The notes under the pieces are model-generated. The model was not told the DNA's origin. It saw only the letters and a program-made list of their open reading frames with translations, and ran no database searches. From assembly GCF_014650335.1 (NCBI RefSeq), contig NZ_BMUT01000004.1, positions 248,001 to 312,000 of the forward strand: a stretch of DNA of 64,000 nucleotides, given 5' to 3'. Source of the stretch: Streptomyces hiroshimensis. GTDB lineage: Bacteria > Actinomycetota > Actinomycetes > Streptomycetales > Streptomycetaceae. The number at the start of each line of letters is the position of its first letter. The stretch's first letter is position 1. A program made the position numbers and the translations under genes. Positions 51,796-60,326 of the stretch are shown here, piece by piece.

Positions 51796-53067
51796 ATGGC
51801 CGCGAGACGTACGACACCCGCAGGACCTACGGCGCGCACGAGCGCCATGACCACCGCGGCCGCCAGGGCCGCCACGGCCACCACACCCGCCACGGCGTCG
51901 ATGACGGCGCCCCCGGCGCCCCCGACCCTCAAGGACGCCACCGCGATCGTCGGCATAGGACAGACCCCCTTCGCCCGCCGGCTCGATGCTTCGGAAAAGA
52001 CCCTGGCCTGCCGCGCGATCCTGGCCGCGCTGGACGACGCGGGCATCCCCCCTTCCCAGGTCGACGCCTTCGCCTCCTACACCATGGAGGAGACCGACGA
52101 GGTCGAGGTCGCCAAGGCCGTCGGCGCGGGCGACGTGACCTTCTTCGCCAGGACCGGCTTCGGCGGCGGCGCCTCCTGCGCGACCGTCGCCCACCTCGCC
52201 GCGGCCATCGCCACGGGCCAGGCGTCCGTCGGCGTGGCCTGGCGCTCCCGCAAGCGCGGCTCCGGCCCCCGCCCCTGGACCGACACCCGCAGGCAGCTCC
52301 CCACCCCGGCGCAGTGGACCCGCCCGTACGGCCTGCTGCGGCCGGCCGACGAGATCGCCATGCTCGCCCGCCGCTACATGCACGAGTACGGCGCCACCCG
52401 CGACCACTTCTTCAACGTCGCCCGGGCCTGCCGCAACCATGCCCACCGCAACCCTGCCGCGATCATGCACGGACGCCCGCTGACCCGTGAGACCTATATG
52501 AGCTCCCGCTGGATCAGCGAGCCGCTCTGCCTCTTCGACAACTGCCTGGAGACGGACGGAGCCCTGGCCTGCGTCGTCGTCTCCGCCGAACGCGCCCGCG
52601 ACTGCCGCCGCTCCCCCGTCTACGTGCACGCCGCCGCCCAGGGGCTGCCCGCCCAGCACCACGGCATGGTCAACTACTGGAACGACGACCCGCTCACCGG
52701 CCCCTCCTGGACCGCCGCCCGGCAGCTGTGGAAGACGGCCGACTTCGGCCCGGAGGACGTCGACGTCGCCCAGATCTACGACGCCTTCACCCCGCTCATC
52801 CCGCTCTCCCTCGAGGGCTACGGCTTCTGCGGGCGCGGCGAGGGCGCCGCCTTCACCGAGGACGGCGCCCTCGAACTCGGCGGCAGGCTCCCTGTGAACA
52901 CCGGCGGCGGCGGGCTCAGCGAGGCCTACGTCCATGGCTTCAACCTCATCACCGAAGGCGTCCGCCAGCTGCGCGGCACCTCGACCGCGCAGGTGCCCGG
53001 CGCCACGACCTGCCTGGTCACGGCGGGCGAGGGAGTCCCCACTTCGGCTCTGCTGCTGAGGAGTTGA
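51796..53067 (+). CDS. Thiolase-like protein (Ltp2-type), paired with a DUF35 protein
   Basis: A 423-residue thiolase-fold protein if the ATG at 51796 (GGAGG at 5 nt) is used; ATGs at 51847 and 51901 are alternatives because the first about 35 residues are Ala/Thr-rich filler. Conserved parts are IVGIGQTPFARRL, GFGGGASCATVAHLAAAIATG, YDAFTPLIPLSLEGYGFCGRGEGAAF and NTGGGGLSEAYVHGFN. In Ltp2-type retro-aldolases, which cleave steroid side-chain CoA esters together with a DUF35 protein, a Tyr lies in the last motif in place of His; SEAYVH matches this. The DUF35 gene follows 4 nt later. Confidence 0.9.
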   Translation: MAARRTTPAGPTARTSAMTTAAARAATATTPATASMTAPPAPPTLKDATAIVGIGQTPFARRLDASEKTLACRAILAALDDAGIPPSQVDAFASYTMEETDEVEVAKAVGAGDVTFFARTGFGGGASCATVAHLAAAIATGQASVGVAWRSRKRGSGPRPWTDTRRQLPTPAQWTRPYGLLRPADEIAMLARRYMHEYGATRDHFFNVARACRNHAHRNPAAIMHGRPLTRETYMSSRWISEPLCLFDNCLETDGALACVVVSAERARDCRRSPVYVHAAAQGLPAQHHGMVNYWNDDPLTGPSWTAARQLWKTADFGPEDVDVAQIYDAFTPLIPLSLEGYGFCGRGEGAAFTEDGALELGGRLPVNTGGGGLSEAYVHGFNLITEGVRQLRGTSTAQVPGATTCLVTAGEGVPTSALLLRS

Positions 53068-53071
53068 GCTC

Positions 53072-53536
53072 ATGTCCTCCATGATGAGGGGCACCACTGA
53101 CAACGGCCTGCTGCCGCCCGAGCCCGACGACGACGGCGCGCCCTTCTGGGAGTTCGCGGCCCGCGGCGAGCTGCGCATGCAGGCCTGCGCCGGGTGCGGC
53201 GAGCTGCGGTTCCCGCCCCGCCCGTGCTGCCCGCACTGCGCGTCCTTCGGCAGCGAATGGCAGCGTATGACCGGCCGCGGCAGCATCTGGTCGTACGTCC
53301 TGCCCCACCCGCCACTCCTGCCCGCCTACGCGGCGCGGGCCCCGTACAACGTCGTGGTCGTGGAACTGGCCGACGCGCCGCACATCCGCCTCCCCGGCAA
53401 CCTCGTGGCGGCGCCCGACGCGGACATCGACTCCGTCGACCCGGCCCTCCTGTGTATCGGCGCGCCCGTGCGCGTCACCTTCGCACGGCTCACCGGCGGC
53501 GTCGTCGTGCCGCGCTGGCTGCTGGAGGCGTCATGA
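53072..53536 (+). CDS. OB-fold DUF35 protein with zinc ribbon
   Basis: A 154-residue partner of the thiolase-like protein. It has a rubredoxin-like zinc ribbon CAGCGELRFPPRPCCPHC (about residues 39-56), then an OB-fold acyl-CoA-binding domain (GRGSIWSYVLPHPPLLPAYAARAPYNVVVVEL). DUF35 proteins form complexes with thiolase-like or Ltp proteins and with MaoC-type hydratases in steroid and lipid catabolism. It lies 4 nt after the thiolase-like gene and overlaps the next gene by 4 nt (ATGA), so the three genes are one operon. Confidence 0.92.
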   Translation: MSSMMRGTTDNGLLPPEPDDDGAPFWEFAARGELRMQACAGCGELRFPPRPCCPHCASFGSEWQRMTGRGSIWSYVLPHPPLLPAYAARAPYNVVVVELADAPHIRLPGNLVAAPDADIDSVDPALLCIGAPVRVTFARLTGGVVVPRWLLEAS

Positions 53537-54363
53537 GCGGCGACGGCGGGGAGGCAAGTGCAGGCGGGGAGACAGGCGACGGCGGGGAGACAGGCACCGG
53601 CGTCCGTACCGAGATACGCGCGGACGGCGTCGCTCTGGTCACCCTCGACCGGCCCGAGCGGCACAACGCCCTCGACCTGGCGACCGCCGCCGAACTCACC
53701 GCCGTATGGCGCCGCTTCCGCTTCGACGACAGCGTCCGGGCCGTCGTGCTGACCGGCTCCGGGGACCGGGCCTTCTGCACCGGCATCGACCGCTCCGCCG
53801 CCGTCCCCCAGCCGGGCTCGCCCTACTCCCTGGACGATCCCCTGCGCACCGTCGGCCCCAAGTCGTCCGACCTGTGGAAGCCCGTCGTCGCGGCCGTCGG
53901 CGGAATGGCCTGCGGCGGGGCGTTCTACCTGCTCGGCGAGGCGGAGTTCGTCGTGGCCGCCGAGAACGCCACGTTCTTCGACCCGCACACGACCTACGGC
54001 ATGGTCAGTGCCTACGAGGCGATCCACATGGCGCAGCGCATGCCCTTCGGCGAAGCCGCCCGCCTCGCCCTGATGGGCACCGCCGAGCGGCTCTCCGCGC
54101 GTCGGGCGTACGAGATCGGCCTGGTCTCCGAGCTGACCGCGCCCGGCGGGGCCGTCGACGCCGCCCTGCGCGCGGCCGCCGTCATCGCCGCCTGCCCGCC
54201 GGATGCGGTGCAGGGCACGGTGCGGGCCCTGTGGGCGGCGAAGGAAGCCACGCTGGAGCGCGCCCTTTCCCTCGCCCCGCACCTGATCTCCCTCGGCAAC
54301 CTGCCGCCGGAGCAGCAGGCGCGGCTCTTCGCGTCACGCGAGCGGGGGCACCGCCTGCGCTGA
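53533..54363 (+). CDS. Enoyl-CoA hydratase/isomerase-family protein
   Basis: A 276-residue crotonase; ATGA overlap with the DUF35 gene. It starts with a Gly-rich tail of about 25 residues, then VALVTLDRPERHNALDLATAAELT, the oxyanion-hole sequence KPVVAAVGGMACGGAFYLLGEAEFVVA, and FFDPHTTYGMVSAYEAIHMAQRMPFGEAARLALMG, where the E/D pair for hydration is expected. It adds water to a 2-enoyl-CoA or performs another crotonase reaction. A C-terminal helical region follows. Confidence 0.92.
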   Translation: MSGDGGEASAGGETGDGGETGTGVRTEIRADGVALVTLDRPERHNALDLATAAELTAVWRRFRFDDSVRAVVLTGSGDRAFCTGIDRSAAVPQPGSPYSLDDPLRTVGPKSSDLWKPVVAAVGGMACGGAFYLLGEAEFVVAAENATFFDPHTTYGMVSAYEAIHMAQRMPFGEAARLALMGTAERLSARRAYEIGLVSELTAPGGAVDAALRAAAVIAACPPDAVQGTVRALWAAKEATLERALSLAPHLISLGNLPPEQQARLFASRERGHRLR

Positions 54364-54475
54364 ACGGCCACCACGCCGGGCGCCCGCCGTCGCTCCGCGG
54401 AGCCCGCCCCGCGGAGCCCGTTACGAGGAGCGGCAGTCACGCAGAGCGGCCGTCATGCCGCGCGAAGGGCCGTCC

Positions 54476-57016
54476 TCACCTCCGTGAGGACATGCCGGTC
54501 CCCTTCGCGGCGTCCAGCGCGTACACGCAGCGGTCCTTGCTGCACGCGTACACCACGCCGCCCGCCACCACCGGCGAGCCGGTGATCTCCCCGCCCGTGG
54601 CGAGCTTCCACCGCAGCTGACCACCCGCTGCGTCGACCGTGTACAGGCAGTGGTCGGCGGAGCCGAAGTGGATGCGGCCGTCGGCGACGACGGGCGCGCC
54701 CACCACATCGCCGCCGGCGGCGAACCGCCACTTGGGCGTGCCGGTGACCGCGTCCAGCGTGTAGAGCGCACCTCCGCTGCCCAGGTGGACGGAGCCGGCC
54801 GCGACCAGCACCGGCTCGGTGGACTGCCGGGCCTCCGTGGCGATGCGCCAGCGGTCACGGCCGGTGGCCGCGTCCAGGGCGTAGACGGTGCCCAGGTAGT
54901 CGGCGATGTAGACGCCGCCTCCGGTGACCGCGGGGCCGGGAGCGTAGGCCGGCGGGCTGAGGAAGACGGCGGGCGCCTCGAATCGCCAGCGCACGTCACC
55001 GCGCGCAATGTCGATGGCGAGGACGCGCGTACCGGCGGCGACGTACACCACGCCGTCGGGGGCCGTCAGGAGCCGGACGGGCACGCCACCGCAGGAGGCG
55101 GTGTCGCCCACGGGGTAGGACCAGCGCTCGGCGCCGGTGCGGGCTTCGAGGGCGCGCAGCCGGGCGTCGGCCCATACGTAGACGGTGCCGTCGTGGATCA
55201 GGGGGCCGCAGTCGGGCGTCTCGAAGTCCGTCTGGGCGCCGCCCATCTCCCACAGCAGCTCGCCGTTGGCGGCTTCCCAGGCCTGGACGCCGCCCCCGCG
55301 GGTGCCCGTGACGACCGTGCCGCGGTCGGCCCGGAGGGAGTAGACCCAGCCGTCGGTGGCGAGCCGCCAGCGCTCGGAGCCGTCGGCCGCGTCGAGGGCG
55401 TAGAGGGTGGGGCCGTCGGAGGCGTGGATGCGCCCGTCGGTGACGGCCATGGCCCAGGCCACGTCCCGGGTCTTGAACTGCCGCCGCCCGGTGGCCACAT
55501 CGAGGGCGTGCACCTCGAACGAGGTGACGTACAGCAGCTCGCCGGCCACCGTGGGCGTGCCCCAGACGTCGTTGGACATGCGGAACCGCCAGGGGCGCCA
55601 ACGCCCCTGGTCACCGGGCGCATTGGTGGCGCCGTCGGCCGCCGGGCCGGCCGTCTGGGCGGGAACGGACGCGGGGGCGGGCGCACCGCCGGGCACGCCT
55701 GCGGGCGGGCGCACCCAGCCCGTCGCGGGCCCGGTGCCCCCGGGGGAGCGGGTGTCACGGCCTTCGGCGACGCGCGGGCCGGGGCCGATGGGGACCTGCG
55801 AGCCCGCCAGCCGTACGGCTCCGTCGTGCGCGGGCGCCGCGGCGTAGCGGCCGGGGGCGGCGAGCGGGGCGGTGCCTCCGCCTGCGCGGGAGTCGTGGGG
55901 TGCGCTCAGGCCGCCGCGCGGGTCGTGCCCGACGGGCATCGGGGAGCGGCCGGTGCCGGCCGCGCCGCGGCCGTCTCCCCAGGCGGGGCCGCTGTGGGCG
56001 GGCGCCGGCGGCGCATAGGAGGGCGCGGGGGTGGGCGGCTGCGCGGGCCGCGGAGGGGCGGCGGACCGGGCACGGCCGGGCCTGCCGGCGCCTGCTCCGG
56101 CGGCTGTGGGCCGCTGGCCGGCGCGCCGCTGCTCGATGAGCGAGACGGCGTTGTCCGGCAGCCAGGCGGAGGCCGTGCCGCTGTCGTCGCCCCCGCCGGA
56201 GGCGAAGAGGTGCGGAGCGAGCTCGGACTGCAGGTCGGCCGGGCTGGGCCGCTGATCGGCGGCCATCTGCATACAGGAGTCGATCAGGGGCCGCAGCTCG
56301 TCGGGCAGGCCGCTCAGGTCGGGGCCCTCGCGGAGCAGCATGAAGACCGTCTCCACCGGATTCGCGCCGTGGAAGGGTGCGTGGCCGGTGGCCGCGAAGA
56401 CGAGGGTGGAGCCGAGGGAGAAGATGTCGCTGGAGCCGGTGACGCTGCGGGAGTCCCGCGCCTGCTCGGGCGACATGTAGGCGGGGGTGCCGACGGCGAC
56501 GTTGGTCATCGTCAGCCGGGTGTTGGAGACGCCGGAGGCGATGCCGAAGTCGATGACGCGCGGGCCGTCCTCCACGACCAGGACGTTGGACGGCTTCAGG
56601 TCGCGGTGGACAAGACCGGCGCCGTGGATGGACTGCAGGGCCTCGGCGATGCCGGCCGCGAGCCAGCGCACGGCCTGGGCGGGCAGGGGCCCGCACTCGT
56701 TGACGATCTCCTCCAGGGAGGGCGCGGGCACGTACGCGGTGGCCAGCCAGGGCACGGCGGCGCGCGGGTCGGCGTCGACCACGGCGGCGGTGTAGAAGCC
56801 GCTGACCGCGCGGGCCGCCTCGACCTCGCGCGTGAAGCGGACCCGGAAGAGCTGGTCCTCGGCGAGCTCCGTGCGCACCGTCTTGATCGCCACCCGCCGG
56901 CCGGACGCCGAGCGGGCGAGATAGACCAGCCCCATGCCACCGGCACCGAGTCGGCCGAGCACCTCGAACGGGCCGATCCGTCTCGGGTCGTGCTGCGTAA
57001 GCTGCTCCACCACTGA
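54476..57016 (-). CDS. afsK: Ser/Thr protein kinase with PQQ-type beta-propeller (AfsK-like)
   Basis: An 846-residue protein. The GTG at 57016 is chosen because GGGGAGGTGG precedes it. The kinase domain (residues about 10-265) has P-loop [23 protein letters not shown] Lys, [15 protein letters not shown] and SPEQARD. A Pro/Gly-rich linker of about 200 residues follows, with no TM segment. The C-terminal half (from about 475) has at least seven PQQ-like repeats of the form [16 protein letters not shown]. This architecture is that of AfsK, which phosphorylates AfsR and responds to KbpA and S-adenosylmethionine. The N-terminal sequence agrees with my memory of AfsK. It is about 7 kb from the afsR-like gene. 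Confidence 0.85.
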   Translation of the reverse strand, partial: SVVEQLTQHDPRRIGPFEVLGRLGAGGMGLVYLARSASGRRVAIKTVRTELAEDQLFRVRFTREVEAARAVSGFYTAAVVDADPRAAVPWLATAYVPAPSLEEIVNECGPLPAQAVRWLAAGIAEALQSIHGAGLVHRDLKPSNVLVVEDGPRVIDFGIASGVSNTRLTMTNVAVGTPAYMSPEQARDSRSVTGSSDIFSLGSTLVFAATGHAPFHGANPVETVFMLLREGPDLSGLPDELRPLIDSCMQMAADQRPSPADLQSELAPHLFASGGGDDSGTASAWLPDNAVSLIEQRRAGQRPTAAGAGAGRPGRARSAAPPRPAQPPTPAPSYAPPAPAHSGPAWGDGRGAAGTGRSPMPVGHDPRGGLSAPHDSRAGGGTAPLAAPGRYAAAPAHDGAVRLAGSQVPIGPGPRVAEGRDTRSPGGTGPATGWVRPPAGVPGGAPAPASVPAQTAGPAADGATNAPGDQGRWRPWRFRMSNDVWGTPTVAGELLYVTSFEVHALDVATGRRQFKTRDVAWAMAVTDGRIHASDGPTLYALDAADGSERWRLATDGWVYSLRADRGTVVTGTRGGGVQAWEAANGELLWEMGGAQTDFETPDCGPLIHDGTVYVWADARLRALEARTGAERWSYPVGDTASCGGVPVRLLTAPDGVVYVAAGTRVLAIDIARGDVRWRFEAPAVFLSPPAYAPGPAVTGGGVYIADYLGTVYALDAATGRDRWRIATEARQSTEPVLVAAGSVHLGSGGALYTLDAVTGTPKWRFAAGGDVVGAPVVADGRIHFGSADHCLYTVDAAGGQLRWKLATGGEITGSPVVAGGVVYACSKDRCVYALDAAKGTGMSSRR

Positions 57017-57502
57017 CCTGCCACCTCCCCGTCGGGGCTTGAAGGGTTTCAGCCCCGTGCAGCGTCTCACCGCGAATTATCCCGGGGTACGCATGCTGAT
57101 TCTTCCTGGCGAACGACGCGGTGGCGAACCCGGGTCGCGCTTCACCCTCTCTCCACCACATGCGGAACGCCTCGCCCCGCGCCTCCTACCCCCGCTTCCC
57201 GTCCCCGATCCGCCGCCGCCCCCAAGAGCTTCCGCCATGGCCCGCGGGGTGTGTCACGACTGCCACGTTAGCGGGGGACCGCCGCCTTCCGCGGGGCCTG
57301 TGGACAACCGTGCGAAGGGGCTCGGGAGGGCGTTGTCCACAGCCTGTTGATAAGAGGATTCACCGGTACGGGCCAATCCCGTCCGATCTTCCCGCGGCCC
57401 CCCGCAACCCCCCTGAGCTGGCCTTACACCCCACTCCACACCCCTGCCCCCATTTGCATGCGGCCGAATCGCGCTCCGATCACCCCTCGGTAAGCTGACG
57501 GC
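57017..57502. other. 486-nt divergent region with two inverted DnaA-box sequences
   Basis: It lies between the afsK-like gene (minus) and the TetR gene (plus) and contains no gene I can support. Two perfect TTGTCCACA boxes, one in each orientation, lie at 57299-57307 and 57333-57341. A CTGAC half-site is near 57496. Confidence 0.55.
57299..57341. promoter_or_regulatory. Pair of inverted DnaA boxes (TTGTCCACA)
   Basis: TGTGGACAA at 57299-57307 is the reverse complement of the Streptomyces DnaA-box consensus TTGTCCACA, which lies at 57333-57341, 25 nt away. The region lacks the many boxes and dnaA-dnaN context of oriC. It could be a regulatory or titration site. Confidence 0.6.
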
Positions 57503-58150
57503 ATGACAGGACAAGTACGCACCGTCGACGGCCGCGTGGCCGGCCGACGCGGCCAGGCGACGCGGCAGAAGCTGCTCGACTGCCTCAGCGAAATGCTCAG
57601 CTCCTCTCCCTACCGAGACGTCAAGGTCATCGACGTCGCCCGCAAGGCCGGCACCTCGCCCGCGACCTTCTACCAGTACTTCCCGGACGTCGAGGGCGCG
57701 GTCCTCGAGATCGCCGAGGAGATGGCGAAGGAGGGCGCGAGCCTGACCGAGCTCGTCGCCGGCCGCTCCTGGGTCGGCAAGTCCGGCTGGCAGGCCGCCG
57801 AGGAGCTCGTGGACGGCTTCCTCGGGTTCTGGCGCAAGCACGACGCCATCCTGCGGGTGGTCGACCTCGGGGCGGCCGAGGGCGACAAGCGGTTCTACAA
57901 GATCCGCATGAAGATCCTCAACGCCGTCACCAACTCCCTGACGGACTCCGTCAAGGAGCTCCAGTCCAAGGGCAAGGTGGACAAGGACGTGAACCCCGCG
58001 GCCGTCGCCGGGTCGCTCGTCGCCATGCTCGCCGCGGTGGCCTCACATCAGAAGGGCTTCCAGAGCTGGGGCGTCAAGCAGGCCGAGCTCAAGCCCAACC
58101 TCGCCCTCCTGGTGCACCTGGGCATCACGGGCAAGAAGCCGACGAGGTAG
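57503..58150 (+). CDS. TetR-family transcriptional regulator
   Basis: A 215-residue repressor-type protein. The N-terminal helix-turn-helix spans about residues 20-65 (RQKLLDCLSEMLSSSPYRDVKVIDVARKAGTSPATFYQYFPDVEGAVLEI), and the C-terminal helical ligand domain includes WRKHDAILRVVDLGAAEGDKRFYKIRMKIL. Genes with this sort of domain near acyl-CoA catabolic genes often bind an acyl-CoA or related ligand. It is the only TetR gene in the window and is the best candidate for the CTGAC-N5-GTCAG sites. Its own promoter has only one half-site, so autoregulation through that motif is not seen. Confidence 0.92.
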   Translation: MTGQVRTVDGRVAGRRGQATRQKLLDCLSEMLSSSPYRDVKVIDVARKAGTSPATFYQYFPDVEGAVLEIAEEMAKEGASLTELVAGRSWVGKSGWQAAEELVDGFLGFWRKHDAILRVVDLGAAEGDKRFYKIRMKILNAVTNSLTDSVKELQSKGKVDKDVNPAAVAGSLVAMLAAVASHQKGFQSWGVKQAELKPNLALLVHLGITGKKPTR

Positions 58151-58191
58151 CGCTTCCGGCACCTCGCACGTCTGCACGTCCTGTCATCGCA

Positions 58192-58234
58192 GCGGCGGGC
58201 CCCCTCCCGGCCGGGCCCGGAGGGGGCCCGCCGC
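58192..58234 (+). terminator. Strong hairpin after the TetR gene
   Basis: A perfect 16-bp stem, GCGGCGGGCCCCCTCC at 58192-58207 and its reverse complement at 58219-58234, with an 11-nt loop, 42 nt after the stop codon. It lies beyond the 3' ends of the two convergent genes and can stop transcription from either side. Confidence 0.88.
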
Positions 58235-58329
58235 AGTGATTTCCCCCTTGATCCGCCCCTTGGGCCGCCCCTTGATCCGCCCCTCGGTCCGTCCCCCTCG
58301 ATCCGTCACTCCTTACGGCCCGGGTTCCC

Positions 58330-58881
58330 TCACTCCTCGCCGTCCGGACGCGGCTCCAGCCGGAACAGCCGGATCTCCCGCTCCACGCGCGCCTGGTACC
58401 GCGCATACGGCGGCCAGAACGCCACCACCGCCTTCCACGCGGCCTCCCGCTCCGCACCCCGCAGCAGCCGGGCCCGCACGGGCACGTCCCGCCCTCTCCA
58501 GCTGATCTCCGCCTCCGGGTGCGCCAGCAGATTCGCCGTCCAGGCGGGGTGACCGGGTCGGCCGAAGTTGCTTCCCACCAGCACCCACGCGGCCGGCGGT
58601 CCCCCCTTCGGCCCCTCCGTCATGCACGCGAGCGGCGTGCGCCGCGCCTGCCCCGTCCGCGCACCGGTCGACGTGAGCACCAGGCCCGGCAGCAGACGGG
58701 CGCTGAGCAGCGTCCTGCCCCCTGTCAGCCGGTGCACTGCACGGTCCAGGGCCGGCACGCAGCGGGGTGCGATCCGCGCGAACGTACGGGTCGAGGAGAG
58801 CCTCTGCACCACGCGCTCCAGGCGCTCCGGGCGCCCCCTGCCTTCTCCGCGCTCCCTGCGCTGCGCCGCGGTGCCTTTCAC
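58330..58881 (-). CDS. Deazaflavin-dependent nitroreductase-like protein (DDN family)
   Basis: A 183-residue protein; the GTG at 58881 overlaps the stop codon of the upstream acyl-CoA dehydrogenase gene (GTGA). It shows the F420-binding split-barrel pattern: TSTGARTGQARRTPLACM and WVLVGSNFGRPGHPAWTANLLAHPEAEISWRG, typical of Ddn-like proteins, which use F420H2 to reduce nitro compounds or quinones. The first 30 residues are basic and may be unstructured. Coupling to the acyl-CoA dehydrogenase suggests a role in re-oxidising or reducing an intermediate of the same pathway, which is inferred. Confidence 0.9.
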   Translation of the reverse strand: MKGTAAQRRERGEGRGRPERLERVVQRLSSTRTFARIAPRCVPALDRAVHRLTGGRTLLSARLLPGLVLTSTGARTGQARRTPLACMTEGPKGGPPAAWVLVGSNFGRPGHPAWTANLLAHPEAEISWRGRDVPVRARLLRGAEREAAWKAVVAFWPPYARYQARVEREIRLFRLEPRPDGEE

Positions 58882-60239
58882 GGGGCCACCGCTTCCCGGT
58901 CCGGACGGGTGGCAAACAGCCCGGCGAGCTCCGCGGCCCGGCCCCGCAGCCTGTGCGCCGGGCCGAAGAGCAGGTCGTCCGACGCAGCCCGTTTGAAGTA
59001 CAGCTGCACGTCGTGCTCCCACGTCACCCCGATGCCCCCGTGCAGCTGGACGGCCTCCGCGGCCACCGTCCGCAGCGTCTCCAAGGCCTGCGCGAGGGCA
59101 ACCCCCGCGTCCCCGCCGGAGCCGCCATCCGGCGCCCCCGCCCCCGCCTCGGCCTCCCCCTCCGCCTTCGGCCGGTTGCCGGCCACGGACCCCGCCTCCT
59201 CGGATCGGTTGCCGGCCACCGATCCGAATTCCTCCTCCGGACCGACCGGCGCCCGGCCCGCCGCCCACGCCGCGTAGTACGCCGCCGAACGTGCGGCCTG
59301 CACGGACACGTACAGATCGGCAAGGCGGTGCTTGACGGCCTGGAAGGAGCCGATGGGTCGCCCGAACTGCTCACGCGTCCGTACGTGTTCGACCGTCAGC
59401 TCCAGCGCCCGGTCCGCCGCGCCGACGGCTTCCGCGGCCAGCATCGCAGCGACGCTCCCGCCCAGCCGGGCCAGCGCTGCCGTCACCCCGCCGTCCGCGC
59501 TGCCCAGGAGGTCGGCCTCCGCGTCCCGCAGCTCGATTCGGGCTTGCGGGCGCGTCTCGTCCAGCGTGGTCAGCCGCGTGCGACGCACCCCGCGGACCAC
59601 GTCCGGCCGCAGGACGAACAGCAGCGTGCGGCCGTGGGCGTACCCGCCCGCGCGAGCGGCGACCAGCAGGACCCCCGCGCTGTGCCCGTCGAGGACCTGC
59701 GCGGCCTCGCCGTACAGCCGCCAGCCCGGTCCGTCCCCGGCCGGCCGCGCCTGCACGCCGCCCGCCCTGCCGCCCCCGGCCCAGTCGCCACCGTCCGGCC
59801 CGGTCGGGGGACCGACCGCGGGGACAGTCAGGCCGAGCGCCGCCGGGAGCGGGGCACGGGGCAGCGCGAGCGCGCCCGTCAGCTCACCGGAGGCGATGCG
59901 CGGCAGCAGCTCCGTCCGCTGCGTGCGCGTGCCCAGCGCGGCGACCAGGGGGGCCACGAGACCCGCCGTGGCCAGCAGGGGGGACGGCAGCAGCACGCGG
60001 CCCGTCTCCTCACAGGCCAGGGCGAGCTCCGCGGGGCCGCACCCCACGCCTCCGTAGCGCCGCTCGACGGCGAGCCCGGGCAGTCCGAGCTGTTCGGCCA
60101 GCTGCCGCCACAGCGACTCGTCGTAGCCGGGCCGGGTGCGGACAGCGGTCCGCACCCCGTCCGGTCCGCAGCGCTTGAGCAGCAGTTCGCGCAGGGTGCG
60201 CCGGATCTCGCCCTGCTCCTCGGTGAATGCGGCATCCAT
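58878..60239 (-). CDS. Acyl-CoA dehydrogenase with an internal insert
   Basis: A 453-residue flavoenzyme. It has an N-terminal helical domain (FTEEQGEIRRTLREL, LPGLAVERRYGGVGCGPAELALACEETGR), a beta domain, and the C-terminal helical bundle: ALELTVEHVRTREQFGRPIGSFQAVKHRLADLYV and EAVQLHGGIGVTWEHDVQLYFKRA. Between the two last motifs is an insert of about 55 residues with repeats (FGSVAGNRSEEAGSVAGNRP) and Gly/Ala-rich sequence, unusual for the family. A Gly-rich stretch near residue 150-165 is also longer than normal. The active-site base cannot be assigned confidently. Members with such divergence are seen among FadE proteins of steroid catabolism. Confidence 0.88.
   Translation of the reverse strand: MDAAFTEEQGEIRRTLRELLLKRCGPDGVRTAVRTRPGYDESLWRQLAEQLGLPGLAVERRYGGVGCGPAELALACEETGRVLLPSPLLATAGLVAPLVAALGTRTQRTELLPRIASGELTGALALPRAPLPAALGLTVPAVGPPTGPDGGDWAGGGRAGGVQARPAGDGPGWRLYGEAAQVLDGHSAGVLLVAARAGGYAHGRTLLFVLRPDVVRGVRRTRLTTLDETRPQARIELRDAEADLLGSADGGVTAALARLGGSVAAMLAAEAVGAADRALELTVEHVRTREQFGRPIGSFQAVKHRLADLYVSVQAARSAAYYAAWAAGRAPVGPEEEFGSVAGNRSEEAGSVAGNRPKAEGEAEAGAGAPDGGSGGDAGVALAQALETLRTVAAEAVQLHGGIGVTWEHDVQLYFKRAASDDLLFGPAHRLRGRAAELAGLFATRPDREAVAP
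59150..59240 (-). repeat. 33-nt-scale repeat inside the acyl-CoA dehydrogenase gene
   Basis: Two copies of CGGTTGCCGGCCAC-GGAC/GATCC-type sequence at about 59172-59190 and 59208-59226 encode the repeated GSVAGNR. The repeat keeps the frame and explains the extra length of the insert. Confidence 0.7.
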
Positions 60240-60308
60240 GGGACACGCCCTCCCGGATCTGACGGGCCGTCATCGTAAGTGCGGCAACCCGACTTTCCCA
60301 CCCCCTAT

Positions 60309-60323
60309 CTGATGTAGCGTCAG
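60309..60323. promoter_or_regulatory. CTGAC-N5-GTCAG-like site at the start of the thiolase-like gene
   Basis: CTGATGTAGCGTCAG, one mismatch from the dyad. It lies 3 nt before the ATG of the thiolase-like gene (60327) and 70 nt from the divergent acyl-CoA dehydrogenase start. Confidence 0.6.
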
Positions 60324-60326
60324 TTC

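Noticed and set aside
57299..57341. Chromosomal origin
   Set aside because: Only two boxes and no dnaA, dnaN or AT-rich unwinding element are present.
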